Origin: Alcanivorax borkumensis SK2
GTDB taxonomy: Bacteria; Pseudomonadota; Gammaproteobacteria; Pseudomonadales; Alcanivoracaceae
NCBI RefSeq assembly: GCF_000009365.1
Contig: NC_008260.1
Span: forward strand, 1,151,501-1,215,500
DNA length: 64,000 nt
Direction of reading: 5' to 3'
Part shown: in pieces, positions 28,904 through 37,522 of the stretch
How the letters are laid out: the number at the start of each line of letters is the position of its first letter
How positions within the stretch are numbered: position 1 is the stretch's first letter
Position numbers and translations under genes: made by a program
Notes under the pieces: generated by a model
What the model was told of the DNA's origin: nothing
The model's input: the letters and a program-made list of their open reading frames with translations, nothing else
Database searches by the model: none

Positions 28904-30043
28904 TCAGAGGCGGTTCAATACCACTGCCGTACGCAACTTTGCCTGACCGTACTGCCGCATTTGTTCAAATTTATAGCGTGTAATGGGGACATGTTGGCAA
29001 TCCATGGGCACCTGGTCTTCACCGGGATCCGGGTCGTGGATGTAGAAGCATTCCTCATCGCTGCCACTAATAGCGACCCAGTGCGGCGCCTTGCGCCGGT
29101 CTAGTCGCCAAGTACTGATGAGCACTAGCACGATACTGCCGACACTAATGGCATTATCTAGATCGGTGGCGCTGAAATCGTCGTAGCAGACCGGGACCCT
29201 GTGCCGCGAACACTCACTGACAAAGTGGTCGTGTAAGGTGGTAATCACGGATTTTTTGTCGCGGTCACGCACCGAATCCAGAAATAACGGGCCGGCCTGG
29301 TTACACCATACACGGGCGCTGAGCCCACGCTGTCGAGCGGCCAGTGCGAGGCCGAGCGGATGACAGCCACCATGGCCTGCGGTCATGTAGATGGTGGTGG
29401 CTTCACGCCATAGCAATAGCTCTTCGGTGACCGTGGGCGCCTGTTTTTTCAGGGCAGCTAAGGCCATCAGTAAGCAGGCGGGCCCGCAAGTGAAAGGCGT
29501 GGTTTGCTGAACCCAAGGTAACTGCAAACGCCCTGTTTGAGTCGAGGCAGCGTGCGCTTGGCCTGATAGGTCGGGTAAGTCAGCTAAATAGTGCAACCGC
29601 TTTTGGTAACGCAGGGCGTCTTCGTGGTCCTCGTAATAGTCTACCGTCTGGGCAAACAGGCGGTAGCCTAAGCGTTCGTACAGGGCGATGGCCACGGTGT
29701 TGTCTTTGCGGACTTCCAGACGAAGAAACAGGCGGTGTTGCTGATGTGCATAGCCTTCGGCGGCACCCAGTAACTGTTCTCCGAGTTTTTTGCCGCGCTG
29801 CTGCGGATCCACTGCTATGGAGTAAAGGCGGGCAAGACGCGTGCCGGGTTGCAGCAACACTAGCACATAGCCAACCAATTGCTGATGTTCGTTCTGGGCA
29901 ACGATAAGGCCAGCGTGCTGCCGCTTGAGCCATTGACGAAAACTGCGTCGAGTAAGGCGGTCGGAGGAAAAGCAGCGCTGCTCCAGTGCCGTGAGGGCAT
30001 CTAGATCGTCGGGAAGAGCGGGGCGAAGGGAGAAAACGCACAT
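28904..30043 (-). CDS. GNAT acetyltransferase / peptidase C39-like fusion protein
   Basis: A 379-residue two-domain protein. Residues 1-150 form a GNAT N-acetyltransferase (RimI-like) with the acetyl-CoA loop QQRGKKLGEQLL at 81-92 and NTVAIALYERLGY at 115-127. Residues about 173-375 resemble a peptidase C39-like domain with Cys186 in FTCGPACLL, His321 in HWVAISG and Asp337 in HDPDP, a plausible Cys-His-Asp triad. Known C39 domains cut leader peptides at GG sites or act as immunity and processing factors, but no transporter or precursor lies nearby. ATG 30043 is chosen because upstream codons lack homology. Divergent from the patatin gene. Confidence 0.85.
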   Translation of the reverse strand: MCVFSLRPALPDDLDALTALEQRCFSSDRLTRRSFRQWLKRQHAGLIVAQNEHQQLVGYVLVLLQPGTRLARLYSIAVDPQQRGKKLGEQLLGAAEGYAHQQHRLFLRLEVRKDNTVAIALYERLGYRLFAQTVDYYEDHEDALRYQKRLHYLADLPDLSGQAHAASTQTGRLQLPWVQQTTPFTCGPACLLMALAALKKQAPTVTEELLLWREATTIYMTAGHGGCHPLGLALAARQRGLSARVWCNQAGPLFLDSVRDRDKKSVITTLHDHFVSECSRHRVPVCYDDFSATDLDNAISVGSIVLVLISTWRLDRRKAPHWVAISGSDEECFYIHDPDPGEDQVPMDCQHVPITRYKFEQMRQYGQAKLRTAVVLNRL

Positions 30044-30173
30044 AATCCTGTGTCCTTGAAGGTGTTCAGAATAAGGTAGCGGGTATTGCCTTGCCAGCAT
30101 TATTGATGCGGCGAGTAGTGGTGGCGTGGCGGTTAGCGCGGCATACTGAAAACAACAAACAGGGAGGGTATCA

Positions 30174-31343
30174 ATGCACAAACAGGATCCGGTCAGAGGA
30201 TTGATATTGTCGGGCGGCGGTGCACGTGGCGCTTACCAGGTAGGCGTCCTAGCGGCGATAGCGGAAATGATTCCCCGTGGCGCGCCGAACCCCTTTCCGA
30301 TTATCTGTGGCACCTCGGCGGGGGCGATCAATGCAACGGCTTTAGCGGCGAATGCGGGTAACTATCGGGCGGCGGTCCGAGGCTTGGAGAGAGTCTGGTC
30401 CAATATTACCGCCGAACAGGTGTATCGCACGGACCTCTATGCCTGCATCCGTGGCGTGTTGCGTTGGTTTTTTTCTGGTGTGGCGACGGGCAAAACTCCG
30501 GAGCGAAGTTCGTTGCTTGATAATACGCCGTTACAACGCTTGCTATCGCTAGTGATTAATTTTCGCCGTATTCAGGAGAGCTTGGATCAGGGGCATTTGC
30601 GGGCACTGGCCATTACTGCTTCGGCCTATGCAAGCGGTGAATCAGTGAGCTTTTATCAGGGCACCGATGAGCTTGCCGAATGGGCTCGCGCTCGCCGTAA
30701 GGGTAAGCGTTCGCAAATTGGGGTAGAGCATTTGTTGGGATCGGCGGCCATTCCTATCCTGTTTCCTGCGACTAAGGTGGACAAGGCTTATTATGGTGAT
30801 GGAGCGCTGCGTCAGCTTGCTCCATTAAGCCCCGCGCTGCATTTGGGCGCTACGCGGCTACTGGTAATTGGTGTGTCTGGTAATGTGAGTGCAGGGCATC
30901 TACGTCAGCTAAGCGGGTACCCTTCAATGGCCCAGGTGCTGGGGCACGTGCTTAATAGTGTGTTTGTCGACACGCTGGAAGGGGATGTTGAGCGGCTTGA
31001 GCGCATTAATCACACACTGTCGGCCCTGGGAGAGCGGGCGCGCAGGAAAAAAGATATCAAGCTGCGAGAAGTGGATGTACTAAAGATTTATCCCTCTCGG
31101 CCCATTGATGAAATCGCGGCGGAGCATATTCGGGAATTACCTCGATCCTTGCGGTTTTTTCTGCGCAGTTCCGGAGCGACTCGCTCTCCTGGTGCCAGTG
31201 CTATGAGCTATTTGTTATTTGAGCCTGGGTTCACCAATGCATTGATTGAAATGGGGCGCAAAGATGCGACGGCCCGTAAAGATGAGATCATGGCGTTCCT
31301 AAATGATCAGCCACTAATGGAGACGGCTTCCGAGGCCCCGTAA
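30174..31343 (+). CDS. patatin-like phospholipase
   Basis: A 389-residue patatin-family lipid acyl hydrolase. The oxyanion motif GGGARGAY is at residues 14-21, the nucleophile elbow GTSAG puts Ser48 at the centre, and DGA places the partner Asp at residue 209, so the catalytic dyad is intact. A C-terminal extension (about 270-389) is helix-rich. No signal peptide is visible, so it is probably cytosolic or peripheral. GGGAGGG lies ahead of the ATG. Its 3' end overlaps the converging phosphodiesterase gene by 37 bases. Substrate lipids are unknown. Confidence 0.92.
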   Translation: MHKQDPVRGLILSGGGARGAYQVGVLAAIAEMIPRGAPNPFPIICGTSAGAINATALAANAGNYRAAVRGLERVWSNITAEQVYRTDLYACIRGVLRWFFSGVATGKTPERSSLLDNTPLQRLLSLVINFRRIQESLDQGHLRALAITASAYASGESVSFYQGTDELAEWARARRKGKRSQIGVEHLLGSAAIPILFPATKVDKAYYGDGALRQLAPLSPALHLGATRLLVIGVSGNVSAGHLRQLSGYPSMAQVLGHVLNSVFVDTLEGDVERLERINHTLSALGERARRKKDIKLREVDVLKIYPSRPIDEIAAEHIRELPRSLRFFLRSSGATRSPGASAMSYLLFEPGFTNALIEMGRKDATARKDEIMAFLNDQPLMETASEAP

Positions 31344-32110
31344 CGCTGTTTGCGGCGGAAGTGGCTGACAAAGCTGGTGGGGAAGTCGGTGATGATGCTG
31401 TTTACCTTTAGTTTTGCCAGCCGCTCGGCTTCTGTCAGGTCGTTCACCGTCCACACAGAGACCTTTAATCCGCGACGTTTGGCGCGGCGCATCAGTGCAG
31501 GGCCAACGAGAGAGTAATGTGCAATGAGCCAGCTACAACCCAACCCTTGTGCTCTTCGGGTCGGTTGCAGGTAGCGGTGCTGACACACATAGCCGCGTTC
31601 AATATCCGGGGCCATGGTGCCGATCATGCGCAGAAACCCAGTGTGACTTGAGGTGATCACCACTCGTGTTTGCAGTTGTTGGTCGTGGATCATATGCGTC
31701 AGATGATGGGCTAGCTGGTGCAGAACAATCCGGTTTGCCCCTTTAACTTCGAACTGGAAGCGTATAGCTGGGCCACATAGGTCGATCACTTCTTGAAGTG
31801 AGGGAATCCCGGTGGGGCTGTGCCAGCCTGGTGTATTTCGGCGAGCATCCATGACGCCGAGCTGGGCACTGGTGTACTGACGAACATTGCCGCGAAGCCC
31901 GGTGGTTCGGATTACGTCGCTATCGTGCAATACGATCAACTGGCCATCGGAGGATAGCCGTACATCCAATTCCATTTCTGTTACGCCCGCCTCTAAAGCG
32001 ACCTGGAAGCTGGCGAGGGTATTCTCAGGCGCTTCGCCGCGGGCGCCACGGTGGCCCACCAAGGCTGGGTAGATTGAAGAGGCAGTTAGGTCGGTCATTG
32101 GCAGTGTCAT
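31307..32110 (-). CDS. glycerophosphodiester phosphodiesterase
   Basis: A 267-residue GDPD-family TIM barrel that hydrolyses glycerophosphodiesters to glycerol-3-phosphate and an alcohol. HRGARGEAPENT near residue 18 supplies the first catalytic His, ELDVRLSSDGQ near 45 the metal-binding Glu and Asp, and VLHDSDV the second His. VWTVND near 220 is the typical C-terminal strand. No export signal is visible with the ATG at 32110; the ATG at 32098 is also possible. Converging with, and overlapping, the patatin gene: deacylation by a phospholipase followed by a GDPD is a natural pathway, but co-function is inferred. Confidence 0.92.
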   Translation of the reverse strand: MTLPMTDLTASSIYPALVGHRGARGEAPENTLASFQVALEAGVTEMELDVRLSSDGQLIVLHDSDVIRTTGLRGNVRQYTSAQLGVMDARRNTPGWHSPTGIPSLQEVIDLCGPAIRFQFEVKGANRIVLHQLAHHLTHMIHDQQLQTRVVITSSHTGFLRMIGTMAPDIERGYVCQHRYLQPTRRAQGLGCSWLIAHYSLVGPALMRRAKRRGLKVSVWTVNDLTEAERLAKLKVNSIITDFPTSFVSHFRRKQRYGASEAVSISG

Positions 32111-32143
32111 AGTGCTATTCTTTGCGAGAAAGATGACAGCGCT

Positions 32144-33385
32144 GTGACCGAGACACAAGAGATACTGCTGTCATTTTTATGTCTTGGAGCTGTTTTATTG
32201 TTTCAACGTTTCTCGCCGCCGAGCTTCACCATGTTAAAGCTGTTGAAACGTTATAGCCGATTATTCCTGGTCAGTTGGGCTCCACGTTATCAAGGGCAAT
32301 GGCACGGCTTCTCGTTGCAACGACTGCTGGTGATGCTGGTTTTTTGGCCATCTTTTTTGCTGGTGCAGGCGATTAATGGTATCGGGCTGGGGTTGGATTA
32401 CCTGCTATTTCCGGGGTTTCGCCGGGTGTCGGTGCGCGAGCCATTATTTGTGATTGGCGTGCCGCGAAGCGGTACCACTTTCCTGCATCGTCTGCTGGCC
32501 ATGGATTCGCGTTTCACGACGACCGCCCTATGGGAGCTACTGTTCGCCCCCTCGATTACCCAGCGCTATTTCTGGACGGGTATGGCGCGCTTGGATAAGT
32601 GGCTAGGCCGGCCGGGGGCTAGACTAGTCTGTTGGTTGGAACGGCGTCTGTTGAGTGGGTTGGATGGTGTGCACAAGACAGGGTTGCTCGATCCGGAAGA
32701 GGATTATCTGGGGTTGATCCCCGTATGGGGCTGCTTTCTGCTGGTCCTTGTGGTTCCCGTTCCTTCCCTGTGGCAACTGACGTTTCTGGACCGCGATGGC
32801 AGTGCGGATGAGAAACAGCGATTGATGCAATCCTACCGCCGCTTTGTGCAGCGTCACCTTTACTTTCACGGACAGGGGAAAACCCTGTTATCGAAGAATC
32901 CCTCGTTTACCCCGTGGATGGAAACCTTGGCAGAGGCCTTTCCGGATGCCCGTTTTATTGGCTGCCTACGTAGCCCCACGGCGGCGGTGCCATCGCAGGT
33001 GAATTCGATCCTGATCGGTGCGCGCCTGTTTGATGGCCGCGACACTACCGCTTACTGGCGGGAAGGGTTTCTAGCAATGCTGGAATACTACTATCTGCAT
33101 TTGATAGAAGTGGCCGAACAAATGCCGCAACAGCGCCGGGCGTTATCGGTGATGGAGACCCTGGTGCGCGCTCCCAGCGATACCGTGCTGGGTTTTTACC
33201 GTCGTTTTGGCTGGCAAGCAGACGCGCATTTCTGTGAGCAGCTGCAGGAGCAAGACCGCAAAGCCAAACAGTACCGTAGTGGCCACCACTACTCACTGGA
33301 CGCCTTGGGCGTCAGTGATGACGAATTGCTGCAGAGGTTTGGTTGGGTTTATGAGCGCTTTGGTTTTATCAAACCCGATGGTTAA
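32144..33385 (+). CDS. membrane-associated sulfotransferase family protein
   Basis: A 413-residue protein of the PAPS-dependent sulfotransferase superfamily. The 5'-phosphosulfate loop GVPRSGTTFLHRLL is at residues 105-118 and the 3'-phosphate motif CLRSPTAAVPS near 280. Hydrophobic segments at about 5-22 and 62-90 suggest membrane association. The acceptor is unknown; related bacterial enzymes sulfate lipids or glycans. The GTG at 32144 is the longest start; ATG 32231 (MLKLLKRY) is an alternative that loses the first hydrophobic segment. It stands between lipid-cleaving genes and a glycosyltransferase. Confidence 0.85.
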   Translation: MTETQEILLSFLCLGAVLLFQRFSPPSFTMLKLLKRYSRLFLVSWAPRYQGQWHGFSLQRLLVMLVFWPSFLLVQAINGIGLGLDYLLFPGFRRVSVREPLFVIGVPRSGTTFLHRLLAMDSRFTTTALWELLFAPSITQRYFWTGMARLDKWLGRPGARLVCWLERRLLSGLDGVHKTGLLDPEEDYLGLIPVWGCFLLVLVVPVPSLWQLTFLDRDGSADEKQRLMQSYRRFVQRHLYFHGQGKTLLSKNPSFTPWMETLAEAFPDARFIGCLRSPTAAVPSQVNSILIGARLFDGRDTTAYWREGFLAMLEYYYLHLIEVAEQMPQQRRALSVMETLVRAPSDTVLGFYRRFGWQADAHFCEQLQEQDRKAKQYRSGHHYSLDALGVSDDELLQRFGWVYERFGFIKPDG

Positions 33386-33571
33386 CGCCGCCTCTATGGA
33401 AAGTGATCTCCACACCGCAAAGGGGTAGGCGTGTTAGCGTCGCCTGACGCCCGCACAGGTTGTATGTAGTGTGCAGCCTGTTGGTTTTTTGTCATACCTT
33501 GTCGTACTTTCCGCGTTGTGGGTGGCCTTGCTGTCACATTCTCGACATGAGCAGTCCGGATACTGCCGTGC

Positions 33572-34750
33572 ATGGATACCAAAGAGCTACGCATACTGTT
33601 TGTGGTGGATGCAATCAAAGGGCGGAATGGCGTCGGTGCTTACTTCCAAGACCTGGTGTCGCATCTAAAAAATCAAGTGGCGCAAGTGGAGTTGGTGCAG
33701 CCTTGCATGCACAATCCCCATCCTTGCCAAGGGGCGTCTGTTCCGATTCCGGGTGATCCCACTCAGCGTCTGTTTTTTCCCAAGGTGCGAGAACTCAGTG
33801 CCTTGGTCTGGGAAATGAAACCCGATGTGATCGTCATTCCGGGCCCCGGTATTTTCTCCATGATCGGGTACTGGATTGCCAAGAAATGGGGGATCCCGGT
33901 GTGCGTAACTTTCCAGACAGATTACAACCGTCTGGTGGAGCTGTATTGGGGTAAGCGGTTGGCGCGTCTGGCTGGGGGCTTTCTCAATTGGGTGAATCGG
34001 ACGCTGTTTCAGGGCAGCGAAACCGCCGCCACTATTTGCGAATCGATGATCGCCCAGGCCCGTGCAGCGGGAGCGCGTAATCCTCAATTGGTCGGCACGC
34101 CGTTGGCCCAAGAGTTCGTGAATACGCCAGTGGTCGAGTTAGATAATACGGTTCAGCGGGTTTGTTATGTGGGCCGGCTGGCGGCGGAAAAAAATATTGA
34201 ATCCTTTCTCGTACTGGCATCCCAGCGTCCGGATCTGCAATTTGAAATCGCTGGAGACGGCCCCCTGCGTAACAAGGTAGAAAACGCCTGCCGTGAACAG
34301 AATAATCTGCATTTCCATGGTTGGTGCACCCGTGAACAAGTGGTCAGTATGCTGGATCGCTGCCAAGTACTGGTGCTACCTTCATCGGTGGAAGCCTTTG
34401 GCACGGTCGCGCTGGAAGCCATGGCACGTGAGCGGCTGGTGATTACTACGCCGGCTTGCGGCATCAACGAATGGCCGGCATTGGTTAGTGGCTTGTGGGT
34501 GATGAAGGTGGGGGAGAGCCTGTTCGATACTGTTGAGCGATTGCAGTCGCTAAGCCCGGTGACTCGTGCATTCAAAGCCCGTCAGGCACGCCAGGCGGCA
34601 CTAGCCATGAACGACGATGCGATTATCCAGTGGACGGCGGTACTGGCCCACTGTGCTTCGTTGGCACCAGCTTCGAGCTGGGCGTTGCCTTCCCCTACCT
34701 TGGCATTACTGCGCCGTTTGAGTAGCAGTTATCTACGTAATGCGCTCTGA
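33572..34750 (+). CDS. GT4-family glycosyltransferase
   Basis: A 392-residue GT-B enzyme. The N-terminal domain starts RILFVVDAIKGRNGVGAYF and carries PDVIVIPGPG near 90. The C-terminal nucleotide-sugar domain has VGRLAAEKNIESF near 195 and the E-x7-E motif SSVEAFGTVALEA near 270, which fits retaining family-4 enzymes such as lipid mannosyl- or glucosyltransferases. No signal or membrane helix is seen. The next gene overlaps its end by 11 bases, so the pair is translationally coupled. The donor and acceptor sugars cannot be read. Confidence 0.9.
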   Translation: MDTKELRILFVVDAIKGRNGVGAYFQDLVSHLKNQVAQVELVQPCMHNPHPCQGASVPIPGDPTQRLFFPKVRELSALVWEMKPDVIVIPGPGIFSMIGYWIAKKWGIPVCVTFQTDYNRLVELYWGKRLARLAGGFLNWVNRTLFQGSETAATICESMIAQARAAGARNPQLVGTPLAQEFVNTPVVELDNTVQRVCYVGRLAAEKNIESFLVLASQRPDLQFEIAGDGPLRNKVENACREQNNLHFHGWCTREQVVSMLDRCQVLVLPSSVEAFGTVALEAMARERLVITTPACGINEWPALVSGLWVMKVGESLFDTVERLQSLSPVTRAFKARQARQAALAMNDDAIIQWTAVLAHCASLAPASSWALPSPTLALLRRLSSSYLRNAL

Positions 34751-35480
34751 CTCATTAGCTGCGCTGGTCTCGATTCATGACGTGATGCCCGAGACGCGGA
34801 CGCAGGTAACGGCCATGCTGGCGCGGTTACGCTTGCCTTGTGAAGCGGTAACCTTGTTAGTGGTGCCGGGTAAAGATTGGCAGGAGGGTGATCTTGATTG
34901 GTTGCGAAGCCTGCAGAACGCGGGGCATCCACTAGCCGGGCATGGCTGGTCCCATCGTTGTCAGCCCCCCGTGACGCTTTATCACCGCTTGCACAGTGCG
35001 CTGTTGTCACGGGATGTGGCGGAGCATCTGTCGTTTTCCGGCGATGGCATTCAGCGGTTAGTGTGGGATTGTTATCGCTGGTTTATCCGTAACGGGCTGA
35101 GCCCCTCACCCCTCTATGTGCCACCGGCTTGGGCGTTGGGTGCGCTCTCTCCGGCGCAGCTTTCCCGGTTGCCATTTCGGTATGTGGAAACCCTTTTCGG
35201 TCTCCATGATGCTCAAGAGCAAACGTTTACCCGGCTACCTTTAGTGGGCTTTGAGGCCGATACTGCTTTTCGGGCCTGGGTGTTGGGCTTTTCTAATGCG
35301 GTGAATATTAGCCGGGCTCGGCGCGTGGGGGTGCCGGTGCGTATCGGGTTACACCCGCACGATTTTGAGTTGCGCCTAGGCAACAGAATTTCACCGTTAC
35401 TGAAATCCTTATCGCAGGCATTACCGTATCCGCAGTTAGGAATGGAGCCCGGATTTATAGAGGATAGATCGGCACGTTAG
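34740..35480 (+). CDS. DUF2334 polysaccharide-deacetylase-like protein
   Basis: A 246-residue protein of the DUF2334/NodB-like group. SIHDVMPETRTQV near the N-terminus supplies the first Asp of the metal site, GHGWSHRC near 63 the two-histidine motif, and GLHPHDFELR near 215 the late His block, so the deacetylase site seems complete. Such enzymes remove N- or O-acetyl groups from sugars. Overlap with the glycosyltransferase suggests a sequence of glycosylation then deacetylation on one glycan or glycolipid. The substrate is unknown. Confidence 0.85.
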   Translation: MRSDSLAALVSIHDVMPETRTQVTAMLARLRLPCEAVTLLVVPGKDWQEGDLDWLRSLQNAGHPLAGHGWSHRCQPPVTLYHRLHSALLSRDVAEHLSFSGDGIQRLVWDCYRWFIRNGLSPSPLYVPPAWALGALSPAQLSRLPFRYVETLFGLHDAQEQTFTRLPLVGFEADTAFRAWVLGFSNAVNISRARRVGVPVRIGLHPHDFELRLGNRISPLLKSLSQALPYPQLGMEPGFIEDRSAR

Positions 35481-35541
35481 GTACGTTACCCGGTCACGGT
35501 TTCGCCCACGCTGGCGTGAGAATGGCCGTTTGCGGTTAACG

Positions 35542-36435
35542 TCAGTCTCGAAAACGCTTGCCCAGGTCATCATAAGCATCCACACGCCGGTCACGCAGAT
35601 AAGGCCAGATGCGGCGGACGGATTCGCTGCGCTGCAAGTCTACATCGGCGAGCAGTACCTGCTCGTTATTGCTGTTGGCTTGGGCGAGGAATTCGCCCTG
35701 TGGCCCACAGATAAAGCTATTTCCCCAGAACTGAATGCCACTCTCGTCCGCCGGACTTTGTTCAAAACCACAGCGGTTGGCCACCAATACGGGTAGGCCG
35801 TTGGCGATGCCATGGGCCCGCTGAATCGTGATCCAAGCGTCTAGCTGGCGTTGTTGCTCGTCTTGTTCATCCGTGCGATCCCAACCGATGGCGGTGGGGT
35901 AGAGCAGCAGGTCGGCACCGGCCAGGGCCATCAGGCGAGCCGCTTCTGGATACCATTGATCCCAACATACCAGCAATCCTAGTTTGCCCACGCTGGTGTC
36001 GATGGGGGTGAAACCGCTGCGGCCGTCGTTGCAGTTGGCATCGCCGGGGGTAAAGTAGAATTTTTCGTAGAAGCCCGGGTCATCAGGGATGTGCATTTTG
36101 CGGTAGATGCCAGCCAAGCTGCCATCTTTTTCCAGAACGACTGCAGTGTTGTGATACAGGCCGGTGGCGCGCTTTTCGAACAGGCTGCCGACAATAACAA
36201 TGCCAAGCTCTTTGGCCAGTTCGCCAAGGGTCTCTGTGCTGGGGCCGGGAATGGTTTCTGCCAGATCAAACACGCTGGTGTCTTCGGTTTGGCAGAAATA
36301 CAGGCTGCGGTGCAGCTCCTGCAATAGCACCAGTTCCGCGCCCTGAGCGGCGGCATCGCGGACCAGTGACAGGGAGTGGTCCAGGTTGGCTTGCAGGTCG
36401 GCAGTGTTGGTCTGTTGAATAGCGGCAACACGCAT
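35542..36435 (-). CDS. aguB: N-carbamoylputrescine amidase
   Basis: A 297-residue nitrilase-superfamily enzyme with the Glu40, Lys113 and Cys157 triad (LLQEL, IYRKMHIPDD, LVCWDQWYPE). It converts N-carbamoylputrescine to putrescine, ammonia and CO2. ATG 36435 is chosen for its AGAGGA site; an in-frame ATG at 36471 would overlap the aguA stop in ATGA form. It lies directly downstream of aguA, its pathway partner. Both enzymes act in the cytoplasm. Confidence 0.95.
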   Translation of the reverse strand: MRVAAIQQTNTADLQANLDHSLSLVRDAAAQGAELVLLQELHRSLYFCQTEDTSVFDLAETIPGPSTETLGELAKELGIVIVGSLFEKRATGLYHNTAVVLEKDGSLAGIYRKMHIPDDPGFYEKFYFTPGDANCNDGRSGFTPIDTSVGKLGLLVCWDQWYPEAARLMALAGADLLLYPTAIGWDRTDEQDEQQRQLDAWITIQRAHGIANGLPVLVANRCGFEQSPADESGIQFWGNSFICGPQGEFLAQANSNNEQVLLADVDLQRSESVRRIWPYLRDRRVDAYDDLGKRFRD

Positions 36436-36467
36436 GGGCGTTTTCCTCTGTGCGGTGGTGGCGTGCG

Positions 36468-37481
36468 TCATGCTGACAGGGCGCCTTGCGGTAACTGCAT
36501 GGTGACACAGTGCAGGCTGCCGTGCTGTTCGATCAATACCCGGCAGTTGATGGCTTCCACGCACCGTGAGCCAGCAACGGATTGTAGAGCACTGAGAGCT
36601 TGTTGATCCGTATCGCAGCCATAGACTGGCAGCAAGATTTTTTCGTTGGTGATAAGGAAGTTGGCATAGGTGGCCGGCAGCCTTTCACCTTCACGGCAAT
36701 ATTGGGCAGAGGGCAGTGCCAGCGGAACCAGGGTTAAATCATGTTGATCCGCTAGCCGTTGCAGCTCCAGCTCCATGGCAGCGAGGGTCGGGTAGTGGCT
36801 GTCAGTGGGGTCCTGACATTGCACATAGGCCAGCGTTTTCTCGTCCACAAAACGGGCCAGGGTATCCACGTGGGCGTCGGTATCGTCACCGTCCAGTTCG
36901 CCATGATCCAGCCACCAGATATCGCTGACGCCCAGCTGCTCTTTCAACTGTGCCGTGAGTTCCGCTTCTGAAAGATCCGGGTTGCGATTGGGGTTACGCA
37001 GGCAGTGGCGGGTGGTCAGTAGGTTGCCCTTGCCGTCGGTATCGAGGGCGCCGCCTTCGAGCACTAGAGCGTGGCTTCGTAGGGGGAGTTGCCAGGGCAA
37101 TTGTGCGTTGAGTGCATTGTCCTTGTCGGCGGCGAACTTGCCGCCCCAGCCCGTAAAGGTGTAATCCAGCAGCAGGGTTTTGCCGTCTTCATGGATGGCG
37201 ATGGGGCCAAAATCCCGGGCCCAGGTATCGTTGTAATCTGCGATCACCAATTGTAGGCGTTGCGGGTCGATGCCCCGGGCCGCGACTTGCGCGTGAATAT
37301 GCGCATGGGTTTGCGCGTTACGACACACCATCAATACATGCTCGTGGTCGAGCAGAGCAGCGAGGATATTCAGGTAGCAGGTTTCGGCATCGGCCAAGTG
37401 ATCGGCCCAATCGGTTTGGGCGTCGGGCCAGGCGAGTAACACCCCCCATTGGGGGTGCCATTCAGGAAGAAGTTGGCGCAT
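36468..37481 (-). CDS. aguA: agmatine deiminase
   Basis: A 337-residue peptidyl-arginine-deiminase-family enzyme. DTWARDFGP near residue 86, GELDGDDTDAHVDT near 195, and the C-terminal GSLHCVTMQLP with catalytic Cys325 are diagnostic. It hydrolyses agmatine to N-carbamoylputrescine, and aguB finishes the route to putrescine. No arginine decarboxylase gene is in the window, so agmatine must come from elsewhere. The pair lies within the accessory block. Confidence 0.95.
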   Translation of the reverse strand: MRQLLPEWHPQWGVLLAWPDAQTDWADHLADAETCYLNILAALLDHEHVLMVCRNAQTHAHIHAQVAARGIDPQRLQLVIADYNDTWARDFGPIAIHEDGKTLLLDYTFTGWGGKFAADKDNALNAQLPWQLPLRSHALVLEGGALDTDGKGNLLTTRHCLRNPNRNPDLSEAELTAQLKEQLGVSDIWWLDHGELDGDDTDAHVDTLARFVDEKTLAYVQCQDPTDSHYPTLAAMELELQRLADQHDLTLVPLALPSAQYCREGERLPATYANFLITNEKILLPVYGCDTDQQALSALQSVAGSRCVEAINCRVLIEQHGSLHCVTMQLPQGALSA

Positions 37482-37522
37482 AGCGAAGAGGGTCCGCAGG
37501 ATTGACTATGCGCGCGAGTGTG

